This document shows positions 32,058 through 39,585 of a stretch of DNA of 47,755 nucleotides, piece after piece. Numbering within the stretch: position 1 is the stretch's first letter; each line of letters opens with the position of its first letter. The translations under genes were made by a program, and so were the position numbers. The stretch comes from Bacillota bacterium (GTDB lineage: Bacteria > Bacillota > Clostridia > Christensenellales > Aristaeellaceae). Below the pieces are notes generated by a model that saw only the letters and a program-made list of their open reading frames with translations, was not told the DNA's origin and searched no databases. The stretch covers positions 1-47,755 of the forward strand of contig JAEYPB010000075.1 in assembly GCA_023411175.1 (NCBI GenBank), given 5' to 3'.

Positions 32058-33348
32058 GGTCACCGTCGTAGGCGCCGGGCTCGCGGGCTGCGAGGCGGCC
32101 TGGCAGCTGGCGGGGCAGGGGATACCCGTCCGCCTGATCGAGATGAAGCCGGAGGCGTATTCTCCGGCCCACAAGCGCGAAGGGTTTGCGGAGCTGGTCT
32201 GCTCCAATTCCCTGAAGGCGGAGCACCTGACAAACGCCTCCGGGCTTCTGAAGGCCGAGATGGAGAAGATCGGCTCGCTGATCCTCTCCTCCGCCAAAAA
32301 AGCGCGGGTTCCGGCGGGTACCGCGCTGGCGGTGGACCGCGACCTGTTTTCCCGGGAAGTGACCGCGGCGCTGGAAGCGCATCCGCTGATCCGTGTGGAG
32401 CGGCGCGTGGTATCCGATATTCCGGAGGAGCCCGCCATCGTCGCCACCGGTCCCTTGACCAGCCCTGCGCTCCTGGACGCGCTCACGGCGCTTCCGGGGC
32501 TCTCCGCGCTCCACTTCTTCGACGCGGCCGCGCCCATCGTCACCGCCGAATCGCTGGACATGGGGGTGCTCTTCCGACAGTCGAGAAACGATACCGGCGG
32601 CGACTACCTGAACAGCCCCATGGACAGGGCGCAGTATGACGCGTTCTACGAGGCGCTGACGACCGCCGAACTCGCGCCGCTGCACGACTTCGAGAAGAAC
32701 CTGGTGTTCGAGGGCTGCCTCGCGGTGGAGATCCTGGCCTCCCGGGGCCACGATACCCTCGCCTTCGGGCCGATGCGCCCGGTGGGGCTCACCGACCCGC
32801 GCACCGGCAAGACGCCCTACGCGGTGGTGCAGCTCCGGCAGGAGAACGAGGCGGGCACGCTGTATAACCTCGTGGGCTTTCAGACCCGGCTCAAGTGGGG
32901 CGAGCAAAAGCGCGTGTTTTCGATGATTCCGGGGCTGGAGAATGCTGAGTTTGTCCGCTACGGCGTGATGCACAAGAACACCTACCTCAACAGCCCCGAC
33001 GTGCTGGGGCGGAACTTCGCACTCTCCGGCAGGCCGAGCCTGCGCTTTGCCGGGCAGCTGACGGGCGTGGAGGGATACGTGGAGTCCGCGGCCTCCGGCC
33101 TCGTGGCGGGGCTGAACCTGGGGCGCTCTCTTAGGGGACTTTCCGAGATCGACTTTCCCGGAGAAACCCTGCTCGGCGCGCTGGAAGCGCACGTGCGCAC
33201 AAGGACGGCCAATTTCCAGCCGATGAACGCAAATTTCGGCATCCTGACGCCTCTTGACAAGCGGGTCAAGGGCAAGAAAATTCGCTATGAGGCGCTCGCG
33301 GCGCGGTCGCTTCAGGTGATCGACAGACTGTTGGAGGAAAATCCATGA
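32050..33348 (+). CDS. trmFO: Methylenetetrahydrofolate-tRNA (uracil-5-)-methyltransferase TrmFO
   Basis: It makes ribothymidine at position 54 of tRNAs with methylenetetrahydrofolate and FAD. The protein has 432 residues. The FAD site is VTVVGAGLAGCEAAWQLAGQ. ELVCSNSLKAEHLTNASGLLK, a Cys-bearing family motif, and PMDRAQYDAFYEAL follow. The end, FQPMNANFGILTPLD, is diagnostic. It overlaps topA at its start and hslV at its end (ATGA). In Bacillus a xerC-like gene (codV) stands between trmFO and hslV; here it is missing. Confidence 0.96.
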   Translation: MIEVTVVGAGLAGCEAAWQLAGQGIPVRLIEMKPEAYSPAHKREGFAELVCSNSLKAEHLTNASGLLKAEMEKIGSLILSSAKKARVPAGTALAVDRDLFSREVTAALEAHPLIRVERRVVSDIPEEPAIVATGPLTSPALLDALTALPGLSALHFFDAAAPIVTAESLDMGVLFRQSRNDTGGDYLNSPMDRAQYDAFYEALTTAELAPLHDFEKNLVFEGCLAVEILASRGHDTLAFGPMRPVGLTDPRTGKTPYAVVQLRQENEAGTLYNLVGFQTRLKWGEQKRVFSMIPGLENAEFVRYGVMHKNTYLNSPDVLGRNFALSGRPSLRFAGQLTGVEGYVESAASGLVAGLNLGRSLRGLSEIDFPGETLLGALEAHVRTRTANFQPMNANFGILTPLDKRVKGKKIRYEALAARSLQVIDRLLEENP

Positions 33349-33875
33349 TACGGGGAACCACCATCTGCGGCGTGCGCCGGAATGGGCAGATCGCCATCTC
33401 CGGTGACGGTCAGGTGACCGTCGGCGAGAACGCCATCATGAAGATGAACGCCAAAAAGGTGCGCCGCATCGCGGGCGGCAAGGTCGTGATCGGCTTTGCG
33501 GGTTCTGTGGCGGACGCCTTCGCGCTGAGCGAGAAGTTTGAGGAGAAGCTGACCCAGTACGCCGGCAACCTGCCGCGGGCCGCGGTGGAACTGGCGCAGG
33601 AGTGGCGGCAGGACAAGGTGATGCGCAAGCTGGAAGCCATGTTGCTCTGCGCCGACCAGAACAACCTTATGCTGGTCTCCGGCAGCGGCGAGGTCATCGA
33701 GCCGGACGACGGCGTCATCGCCATCGGCTCCGGCGGCAACTACGCGCTGGCCGCCGCACGCGCGCTGGTGGAGAACACCGAGCTCTCCGCGTCCGAGATT
33801 TCCGAAAAGGCGCTTCGGGTGGCCGCGTCGATTTGCGTCTACACCAACGACCATATCATCACGGAGATTGTCTGA
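33345..33875 (+). CDS. hslV: ATP-dependent protease proteolytic subunit HslV (ClpQ)
   Basis: This is the N-terminal-nucleophile peptidase of the HslUV complex. The protein has 176 residues. The mature N-terminus is probably at TTICGVRRNGQIAISGDGQV, so Thr5 would be the nucleophile after removal of MIRG; in most homologues the Thr follows the initiator Met directly. KVVIGFAGSVADAFAL and VIAIGSGGNYALAAARAL are typical. Start overlaps trmFO (ATGA), and the stop overlaps hslU (TGATG). Confidence 0.95.
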   Translation: MIRGTTICGVRRNGQIAISGDGQVTVGENAIMKMNAKKVRRIAGGKVVIGFAGSVADAFALSEKFEEKLTQYAGNLPRAAVELAQEWRQDKVMRKLEAMLLCADQNNLMLVSGSGEVIEPDDGVIAIGSGGNYALAAARALVENTELSASEISEKALRVAASICVYTNDHIITEIV

Positions 33876-35248
33876 TGGAAAAGCTTACGAAGACCCTGAC
33901 GCCGCGCGAAATCGTGCGCGAGCTGGACCGCTACATCATCGGCCAGGACGAGGCCAAGCGCGCGGTGGCGATCGCGCTGCGCAACCGCTACCGCCGGGCA
34001 CTCCTGCCCGACGAGATCCGCGACGAGGTGACGCCCAAGAACATCCTGATGGTGGGCCCCACCGGCGTCGGAAAGACCGAGATCGCTAGGCGACTCGCGC
34101 GCCTTGTGGACGCGCCGTTCGTCAAAGTGGAGGCCACGAAGTTCACCGAGGTGGGCTACGTCGGCCGGGATGTGGACTCCATCATCCGGGACCTGATCGA
34201 GGCGTCGATTCGCCTCGTCCAGTCGCGGCACGCGGAGGCCGTCCGGGAAAAGGCCGCCCGCTCCGCCGAGGAGCGGCTGGTGGACCTGATCATCCGCCCC
34301 GCGAAAAAAGTCAACCCCATCGACCTGCTTCTGGGCAACAAGCCCAAGGAGCCGGAGATACCGCCGGAAGAGCGCGCCCGCGTCAGCGCCAAGCGCGACG
34401 ATGTGCGGCGTGCCCTGGCCGCGGGTGAGCTGGAGCGCACAATGGTGGAGGTCGAGGTGGCCGAAAACCTGCCCAAGAGCGAGATCCCCGGCACCGACGT
34501 CAACGTAAACGACATGCTGGGTTCGATCCTGCCCAAGCGCACCAAGCTGCGCAAGGTGGAGGTCTCCGAGGCCCGGCGCATCCTCCTGGCGGAGGAAGAG
34601 CAGAGCATGATCGACATGGACGCGGTATATTCCGAGGCCATTTCAAAGGCCGAGCAGGACGGCATCGTGTTCCTGGACGAGATCGACAAGGTGGCGGGCA
34701 AGAACGCCGGACACGGGCCGGATGTGTCCCGCGAGGGTGTGCAACGGGACATCCTGCCCATCGTCGAGGGCTCCACGGTGCCGACCAAGTACGGCCCGGT
34801 CAAAACCGACCACATCCTGTTTATCGCGGCGGGCGCGTTCCACGTGGCCAAGGTGACCGACCTGATTCCGGAGCTCCAGGGCCGGTTCCCAGTGCGCGTC
34901 TCGCTGAAGCCGCTGACGCGCGACGACTACAAGCGCATCCTCATCCAGCCGGAAAACGCGCTGATCCGCCAGTACCAGGCGCTTTTGAAGGTGGACAGCG
35001 TGGCGCTGGCCTTTGACGAAAGCGCCCTCGACGCCATCGCCGACCACGCGTGGATCGCCAACGAATCCAGCGAGAACATCGGCGCCCGCAGGCTTCACAC
35101 GGTTCTGGAGGAGATTTTGAGCGACGTGGCATTCAACGCCGGCGGCGGCGACGCGCCGGAGGTCAGCGTGGTCGTGGACGAGGCCTACGTCAAGGCGCGC
35201 CTCGCGGGCGAATCTCAGGAAAAGGATCTTCGCAAGTACATTCTCTAA
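33875..35248 (+). CDS. hslU: ATP-dependent protease ATPase subunit HslU (ClpY)
   Basis: This is the AAA+ unfoldase that feeds HslV. The protein has 457 residues. TPREIVRELDRYIIGQDEAK opens it. The Walker A is MVGPTGVGKTEIARRLA, the pore motif region is KFTEVGYVGRDVDSI, Walker B is IVFLDEIDKVAG, and the sensor part includes ELQGRFPVRVSLKPL. The last residues, DLRKYIL, are the tail that inserts into HslV. ATG 33875 overlaps the hslV stop. No codY follows, unlike Bacillus; the gene ends at a hairpin-rich gap. Confidence 0.96.
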   Translation: MEKLTKTLTPREIVRELDRYIIGQDEAKRAVAIALRNRYRRALLPDEIRDEVTPKNILMVGPTGVGKTEIARRLARLVDAPFVKVEATKFTEVGYVGRDVDSIIRDLIEASIRLVQSRHAEAVREKAARSAEERLVDLIIRPAKKVNPIDLLLGNKPKEPEIPPEERARVSAKRDDVRRALAAGELERTMVEVEVAENLPKSEIPGTDVNVNDMLGSILPKRTKLRKVEVSEARRILLAEEEQSMIDMDAVYSEAISKAEQDGIVFLDEIDKVAGKNAGHGPDVSREGVQRDILPIVEGSTVPTKYGPVKTDHILFIAAGAFHVAKVTDLIPELQGRFPVRVSLKPLTRDDYKRILIQPENALIRQYQALLKVDSVALAFDESALDAIADHAWIANESSENIGARRLHTVLEEILSDVAFNAGGGDAPEVSVVVDEAYVKARLAGESQEKDLRKYIL

Positions 35249-35262
35249 AAGCATTGCGTCCA

Positions 35263-35288
35263 AGCCCGCGGGAATCTTCCCGCGGGCG
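35263..35288 (+). repeat. 26-bp hairpin repeat, copy 1 (after hslU)
   Basis: GCCCGCGGGAA (35264-35274) pairs perfectly with TTCCCGCGGGC (35277-35287) over a two-base loop. An identical 26-base copy lies at 35493-35518. This copy lacks a T-run. Confidence 0.8.
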
Positions 35289-35323
35289 CAGACCATCAAC
35301 AAAGTCCCCGCAGGGTTTCAATC

Positions 35324-35387
35324 GTACCCGGCGGCATGTACGCCGGGTACGGCATAGTGCCACCAGTACGCATGCTGGTGGCACTAT
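35324..35387 (+). repeat. Two-hairpin repeat element, copy A
   Basis: Hairpin 1 is GTACCCGGCG, loop GCATGTA, CGCCGGGTAC (35324-35350). Hairpin 2 is ATAGTGCCACCAG, 8-base loop, CTGGTGGCACTAT (35354-35387). Both stems are perfect. The same two-hairpin architecture, with partly shared bases, recurs at 45800-45855. This looks like a REP/MITE-type intergenic element. Confidence 0.65.
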
Positions 35388-35456
35388 CCACACCTTTGGT
35401 CAGTGCGCCGCCCGGAAATTCCAGAGAATTTCAGGCGCGCGCAGGGATTTTCCTTC

Positions 35457-35488
35457 GCATCGAAAAAACCAGCGGGTTTTTTTGATGC
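35457..35488 (+). terminator. T-rich terminator downstream of hslU
   Basis: GCATCGAAAAAACC pairs with GGGTTTTTTTGATGC around a short loop. The descending arm itself holds seven T. It is probably an intrinsic terminator. Confidence 0.6.
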
Positions 35489-35492
35489 TTTG

Positions 35493-35524
35493 AGCCCGCG
35501 GGAATCTTCCCGCGGGCGTTTTCG
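35493..35524 (+). terminator. Terminator, second copy of the 26-bp hairpin
   Basis: It is the same 26 bases as at 35263-35288, but here followed by TTTT, making a functional-looking intrinsic terminator before the DUF308 promoter. Confidence 0.75.
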
Positions 35525-35535
35525 CGCCTGCGCCC

Positions 35536-35564
35536 TTTACAGAGCGCGCGAAATGCGATACAAT
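35536..35564 (+). promoter_or_regulatory. Promoter of the DUF308 gene and probably pdp-dinB
   Basis: TTTACA (35536-35541), 17 bases, TACAAT (35559-35564); each matches consensus at five of six positions. Confidence 0.75.
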
Positions 35565-35582
35565 TTACATGGTGAATTGGCG

Positions 35583-35602
35583 CCGCCCGGCGCGCCGGGC
35601 GG
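35583..35602 (+). promoter_or_regulatory. Perfect 20-bp GC palindrome in the leader
   Basis: CCGCCCGGCG is followed directly by its complement CGCCGGGCGG. It lies between the predicted transcript start and the ribosome site. It could be an operator or a structured mRNA 5' end. Confidence 0.5.
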
Positions 35603-35622
35603 CCTTCGTGGGAGGGATATGT

Positions 35623-36165
35623 GTGCGAATTCTGTCCATCGTTCTGGGGCTTGTGCTGATTGTCGGCGGCGTGATGTCCATCGTCCAGCCGGGCGCGATG
35701 GCCCTCAGCCTCGGCTGGCTGATCGGCCTTTTCATCCTGATCCACGGCGTCGGCTCGCTGATGAACCACTACCGCTTCCGAATTTTTGCGGACGGCTGGA
35801 GCGTCGCGGGCGCGATCCTCTCAATCCTGCTCGGCGCGATGCTGATGGGGAGCGCCTTTCTGCAGCTGGCGACCAACCTCGTCATCGTGTTTACCGCGGG
35901 GGTCTGGATGCTCGCGGCGGGGATCGTCGCCATCGCGTTTGCGGTGCGGTTCGCCCGCGCCAGCCGCAGCGTATACGTCTGGGAAAAGCCCAGCCTCGCG
36001 TGGCTTTGGCTTCTGCTGTTGGGGCTCCTCTTGGCGGTACTGGGCATTGTGGCCTTTGTGCAGCCGCTCTCCGGCGTTGCGGCCATCGGCCTTTTGATGG
36101 GTGTGTACGCGATCTCTGCGGGCGTTCAGCTGATCGGCGTATCCTGCTGTGGCTCGGACTTCTGA
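35623..36165 (+). CDS. DUF308 / HdeD-like membrane protein
   Basis: The protein has 180 residues and about six transmembrane helices in three pairs, each with the pattern GLVLIVGGVMSIVQP / LGWLIGLFILIHGV. This repeated-pair layout is that of the HdeD/DUF308 family, whose E. coli member is linked to acid resistance; the molecular role is unknown. GTG 35623 is chosen since GGGAGGG lies six bases upstream. The ATG at 35569 falls at the predicted transcript start. It is followed 23 bases later by the nucleoside phosphorylase gene, likely one transcript. Confidence 0.85.
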   Translation: MRILSIVLGLVLIVGGVMSIVQPGAMALSLGWLIGLFILIHGVGSLMNHYRFRIFADGWSVAGAILSILLGAMLMGSAFLQLATNLVIVFTAGVWMLAAGIVAIAFAVRFARASRSVYVWEKPSLAWLWLLLLGLLLAVLGIVAFVQPLSGVAAIGLLMGVYAISAGVQLIGVSCCGSDF

Positions 36166-36188
36166 ACGCTAGAAACCGGAGGTTTATT

Positions 36189-37499
36189 ATGCTGAATCCC
36201 GTGGACATAATCATCAAAAAACGGGCGGGCCAGGCGCTGACGGCGGAGGAGATTCAGTTCTTCGTAACCAGCGCCACCGACGGCACGCTGCGCGACTACC
36301 AGGTTTCCGCGATGCTGATGGCCATCGCCATTCGCGGCATGGACGATCGGGAAACCCGTGACCTTACGATGGCGATGGCCCATTCCGGCGAGACGCTGGA
36401 TCTTTCCGCCATCTCCGGCGCGAAGGTGGACAAGCACTCCACCGGCGGCGTGGGCGACACGACGACGCTCGTTCTGACGCCGCTGGTCACCGCCTGCGGC
36501 GCGAAGGTCGCCAAGATGAGCGGCCGCGGCCTGGGGCACACCGGCGGCACGCTGGACAAGCTGGAGTCGATTCCGGGGGTTCGGATCGACCTTTCCATCG
36601 AGCAATTCGAGCGGCAGGTCAACGAGATCGGCTGCGCGGTGATCGGGCAGACGAAGTCGCTGGCCCCGGCGGACAAGCTGTTTTACGCGCTCAGGGATGT
36701 GACGGGCACGGTGGATTCGATACCGCTCATCGTATCGTCCATTCTTTCCAAGAAGATTGCCGCGGGCTGCGATGCTGTGGTGCTCGATGTCAAGACCGGC
36801 ACCGGCGCGATCATGCCGACGCTATCCGGCTCCATTGAACTTGCGGAGAAGATGGTCTCCATCGGCAACATGACCGGGCGGCGCTTCTCAGCGCTGGTCA
36901 CGGACATGGATCAGCCGCTTGGTCTCAACGTGGGCAATGCCCTTGAGGTGGAAGAGGCCATCGACGTATTGGCCGGGCGGACGAAGGGCGACCTTCTGGA
37001 TGTGTCCCTGAAGCTGGGCGCGCACATGCTGGTGGGCGCCGGGCGCGCGACGAATGTCGAGCAGGGGGCCGAGATGCTCCTTCAGGCGCTTCAAAGCGGC
37101 GCGGGGCTCAAAAAGCTCGCCGAGATGATCGAAGCCCAGGGCGGAAACCCCGGCGTCGCCTACAACACCGCACTTCTGCCCCGCGCGAAAGAGGTGGAGT
37201 TCGTCCGCGCGGAGAAGGGCGGCTATATCCGAAAGATGCACACCGAGCGGATCGGCAACGCCGCGAGGGCGCTGGGTGCGGGCCGCGAGCGCAAGGAGGA
37301 CGACATCGACCCCGCCGTCGGCATCCTGATGAAGGTTCGCCTGGGAGACAGGGTCGAGGCCGGGCAGCCGCTGTGTGAAATCCGCTACTCGGACAGGAGC
37401 GACATGGCGCGGGCGCGGGAACTGCTCGGCGGCGCGGTGGAAACCGGCAACGCGCCCGTTCAAAAGCCGCGGCTGATCCACGCGGTGATCGGAGCCTGA
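36189..37499 (+). CDS. pdp: Pyrimidine-nucleoside (thymidine) phosphorylase
   Basis: It splits uridine or thymidine with phosphate into base and (deoxy)ribose 1-phosphate, a salvage step. The protein has 436 residues. PVDIIIKKRAGQALTAEEI opens it, KHSTGGVGDTTTLVLTPLV is the phosphate-binding signature, and MSGRGLGHTGGTLDKLES follows. The Lys in SILSKKIAAGCDAVVLDVKTG is also conserved. ATG 36189 has GGAGG at a good distance. A longer in-frame frame to 35403 crosses terminators and another gene and is not real. dinB starts two bases after its stop. Confidence 0.95.
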   Translation: MLNPVDIIIKKRAGQALTAEEIQFFVTSATDGTLRDYQVSAMLMAIAIRGMDDRETRDLTMAMAHSGETLDLSAISGAKVDKHSTGGVGDTTTLVLTPLVTACGAKVAKMSGRGLGHTGGTLDKLESIPGVRIDLSIEQFERQVNEIGCAVIGQTKSLAPADKLFYALRDVTGTVDSIPLIVSSILSKKIAAGCDAVVLDVKTGTGAIMPTLSGSIELAEKMVSIGNMTGRRFSALVTDMDQPLGLNVGNALEVEEAIDVLAGRTKGDLLDVSLKLGAHMLVGAGRATNVEQGAEMLLQALQSGAGLKKLAEMIEAQGGNPGVAYNTALLPRAKEVEFVRAEKGGYIRKMHTERIGNAARALGAGRERKEDDIDPAVGILMKVRLGDRVEAGQPLCEIRYSDRSDMARARELLGGAVETGNAPVQKPRLIHAVIGA

Positions 37500-37500
37500 A

Positions 37501-38733
37501 ATGGACAGGGTCATCCTGCACTGCGACTGCAACGGCTTTTTTGCCTCGGTGGAGTTGATCGACCGCCCGGAGCTTCGGGACGTGCCGATGGCCGTGGCCG
37601 GAGATCCGAAAAACCGCACGGGCATCATCCTCGCCAAGAACGAACTGGCGAAGGCCTGCGGCGTCAAGACGGCGGAGACGGTCTTCGCCGCCAGGCGCAA
37701 GTGCCCGGAGCTCGTGTTGGTGCCGCCGCGGCACCGCGTCTATCAAGAGGTTTCGCAGCGGGTCAACGCGGTGTACCTTCAGTACACCGATCAGGTGGAG
37801 CCCTTCGGCATCGACGAGAGCTGGCTGGATGTGACCGGCTCTCTTTCTCTTCTCAAGATGGACGGGCGAGAGGTCGCGGACGAACTTCGAAGGCGGGTGC
37901 GGGAGGAGATCGGCATCACGATTTCCGTGGGCGTCAGCTTCTCAAAGATCATGGCCAAGATGGGCTCGGACCTCAAAAAACCGGACGCCACCACCGTGCT
38001 GACCCGTGACAATTTCAGGGAACGCATCTGGCCGCTTCCGGCGGGCGACCTACTGTTCGCGGGCAGGAGCACCGTACAGCTGCTTGAAAGGAGCGGCATC
38101 AGAACCATCGGCGATATCGCCCGCGCCGACAGGAGCGACCTTTCAAAAATGATGGGAAAGGGCGGCGAGCTTCTGTGGAGCTACGCCAACGGCCTCGACG
38201 ACGACCCGGTGCGTCCCTACGACCAGCGGGAGGCGGTCAAGTCCATCGGCAACGGCATGACCTTCCCTCGCGACCTGATGACGACCGACGAGCTCCGCGC
38301 CGGCGTCGCGATGCTCGCCGACGAGGTCTCCACCCGCATGCGCCGTCACGGCGTCAAGTGTCAGACGGTGGCGGTGCACCTGAAGGACCCGGCGATGAAA
38401 ACCATATCCCGGCAGGTCAAGTTGAAGCGCCCCACCCGGCTGCAGGCGGAGCTTATCGACGAGGCCATGCGGCTGATTCGGGACAACTGGAAAAGCGGCG
38501 CGCCGGTGCGGGCGCTGACCCTTACCGCGGCAAATCTGATCCCGGAGGATGAAGACGCGGCACAGCTTTCGCTGTTCGACGGGGATGCTGAAAAGAAGCA
38601 CGAAAAACTGGAAAAGCTGGAGGAAGCGGTATTCAATATCCGCAACCGCTTTGGGGAGGACAGTATCCGCGCGGGTGCGCCGGACGCGATCCTCGGCAGG
38701 GAGCGGCGGGGGCACGCGGACGGGGAAGACTGA
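37501..38733 (+). CDS. dinB: DNA polymerase IV (Y-family)
   Basis: This error-prone polymerase bypasses damaged bases. The protein has 410 residues. The palm has ILHCDCNGFFASVEL (catalytic Asp8) and PFGIDESWLDVTGS with the second acidic pair. GISVG-type ISVGVSFSKIMAKMGSDLKKPD is the fingers/palm signature. The little-finger domain is at about 240-350. No clear clamp-binding motif of the QLxLF type is visible except AQLSLFDG near residue 355, which probably is that motif. No LexA-like box is evident nearby, and it is tightly coupled to pdp rather than SOS genes. Confidence 0.94.
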   Translation: MDRVILHCDCNGFFASVELIDRPELRDVPMAVAGDPKNRTGIILAKNELAKACGVKTAETVFAARRKCPELVLVPPRHRVYQEVSQRVNAVYLQYTDQVEPFGIDESWLDVTGSLSLLKMDGREVADELRRRVREEIGITISVGVSFSKIMAKMGSDLKKPDATTVLTRDNFRERIWPLPAGDLLFAGRSTVQLLERSGIRTIGDIARADRSDLSKMMGKGGELLWSYANGLDDDPVRPYDQREAVKSIGNGMTFPRDLMTTDELRAGVAMLADEVSTRMRRHGVKCQTVAVHLKDPAMKTISRQVKLKRPTRLQAELIDEAMRLIRDNWKSGAPVRALTLTAANLIPEDEDAAQLSLFDGDAEKKHEKLEKLEEAVFNIRNRFGEDSIRAGAPDAILGRERRGHADGED

Positions 38734-38765
38734 TCCGCCCGCAACTCAAAGCGTTCAGGTATAAT

Positions 38766-38807
38766 ATGCGTCAAGGCGGCTGCCGTACGGCAGCCGCCTT
38801 GACGCAT
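38766..38807. terminator. 42-bp perfect palindrome between convergent genes
   Basis: Positions 38766-38786 are the exact reverse complement of 38787-38807, with no loop bases and no mismatch. It lies between the ends of dinB (plus) and btuD (minus). A short T-run follows on the plus side (38815-38819). A two-way terminator is the simplest reading. Confidence 0.7.
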
Positions 38808-38826
38808 CGAAAAGTTTTTAGCCATA

Positions 38827-39585
38827 CTATGCCCACTGCCCGTATAGTCCCCGCATCCAACCGCGCACGTCCATCCCGTAGGCGGTGGCGAGGTTTTCGT
38901 CGGAAAGTGCGGTCTCGACAGCCCCCCGGGCGATGATGCGGCCTTCGTTCATCAGAAGCGCCTCGTCGCCCCAGGCGCGGGCAAGGCTGAGGTCGTGTAC
39001 CACCGAGATCACGGTTCGCCCGGTGTCCAGCACCCAGCGGCGAATCAGCTCGAAGACCTCTTTCTGGTAGGCGAGGTCGAGGTGGTTGGTGGGTTCATCC
39101 AAGAGGAGGAGTTCCGGGTCCTGGGCCAGAAGCTGCGCCAGGAACGCGCGCTGCAGTTCGCCGCCCGACAGGGTCAGGACCGAATGGTCCTTTAGCGCCG
39201 TCATGCCGGTGGCGGCGAGCGCCCTTTCCACCTCCGCTTCGTTGTCCGCGGCGGGTGCGGAAAAGGGGCCGCCCCGGTAGGCGTAGCGCCCCAGGCGCAC
39301 CACCTGCTCCACGGTGAACGCGTAGCCCACGGAATGGTTCTGTGCGAGGAGGCCCAGCCTGCGCGCCAGAAGGCCCGGCTTTATTCGGGAAAGGTCGTCG
39401 CCGTTCATCCGGACGGTTCCCTCGTGGGGGATCATCTGGGCGACGGCGTTCAGAAGCGTCGATTTGCCCGCGCCGTTGGGGCCCGCCACCATCAGCCAGC
39501 GCCCGGCGGCGAGATCGAAGCTCGCCCTGTCCACCACCGTCAGCTTTCCGTACCGGACGGAGACATCTCTGACTTCCAGCATCAT
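38827..39585 (-). CDS. btuD: Corrinoid ABC transporter ATP-binding protein
   Basis: This is a 252-residue ATPase of the FecE/BtuD class. Walker A is GPNGAGKST, the signature LSGGELQ and Walker B LLLLDEPTNHLD; the family-typical GLLAQNHSV Q-loop is also visible. ATG 39585 overlaps the permease gene (ATGA type). By sequence alone it could serve iron-siderophore or cobalamin import; the cobalamin riboswitch heading the operon decides for corrinoids. It is the last gene, facing dinB across a palindrome. Confidence 0.88.
   Translation of the reverse strand: MMLEVRDVSVRYGKLTVVDRASFDLAAGRWLMVAGPNGAGKSTLLNAVAQMIPHEGTVRMNGDDLSRIKPGLLARRLGLLAQNHSVGYAFTVEQVVRLGRYAYRGGPFSAPAADNEAEVERALAATGMTALKDHSVLTLSGGELQRAFLAQLLAQDPELLLLDEPTNHLDLAYQKEVFELIRRWVLDTGRTVISVVHDLSLARAWGDEALLMNEGRIIARGAVETALSDENLATAYGMDVRGWMRGLYGQWA

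Noticed and set aside
30231..32561. 776-codon open frame antisense to topA and trmFO
   Set aside because: It mirrors the codon bias of the two real genes, is Arg/Gly/Ala-rich with no fold signature, and has no ribosome site.
35249..35622. CRISPR-like array after hslU
   Set aside because: Only two identical repeats, 230 bp apart, are present, and they are terminator-like hairpins with no spacer periodicity.
35403..36188. Extended N-terminus of the nucleoside phosphorylase frame
   Set aside because: It would cross two terminators, a promoter and the DUF308 gene. The phosphorylase family starts at ATG 36189 with a good ribosome site.
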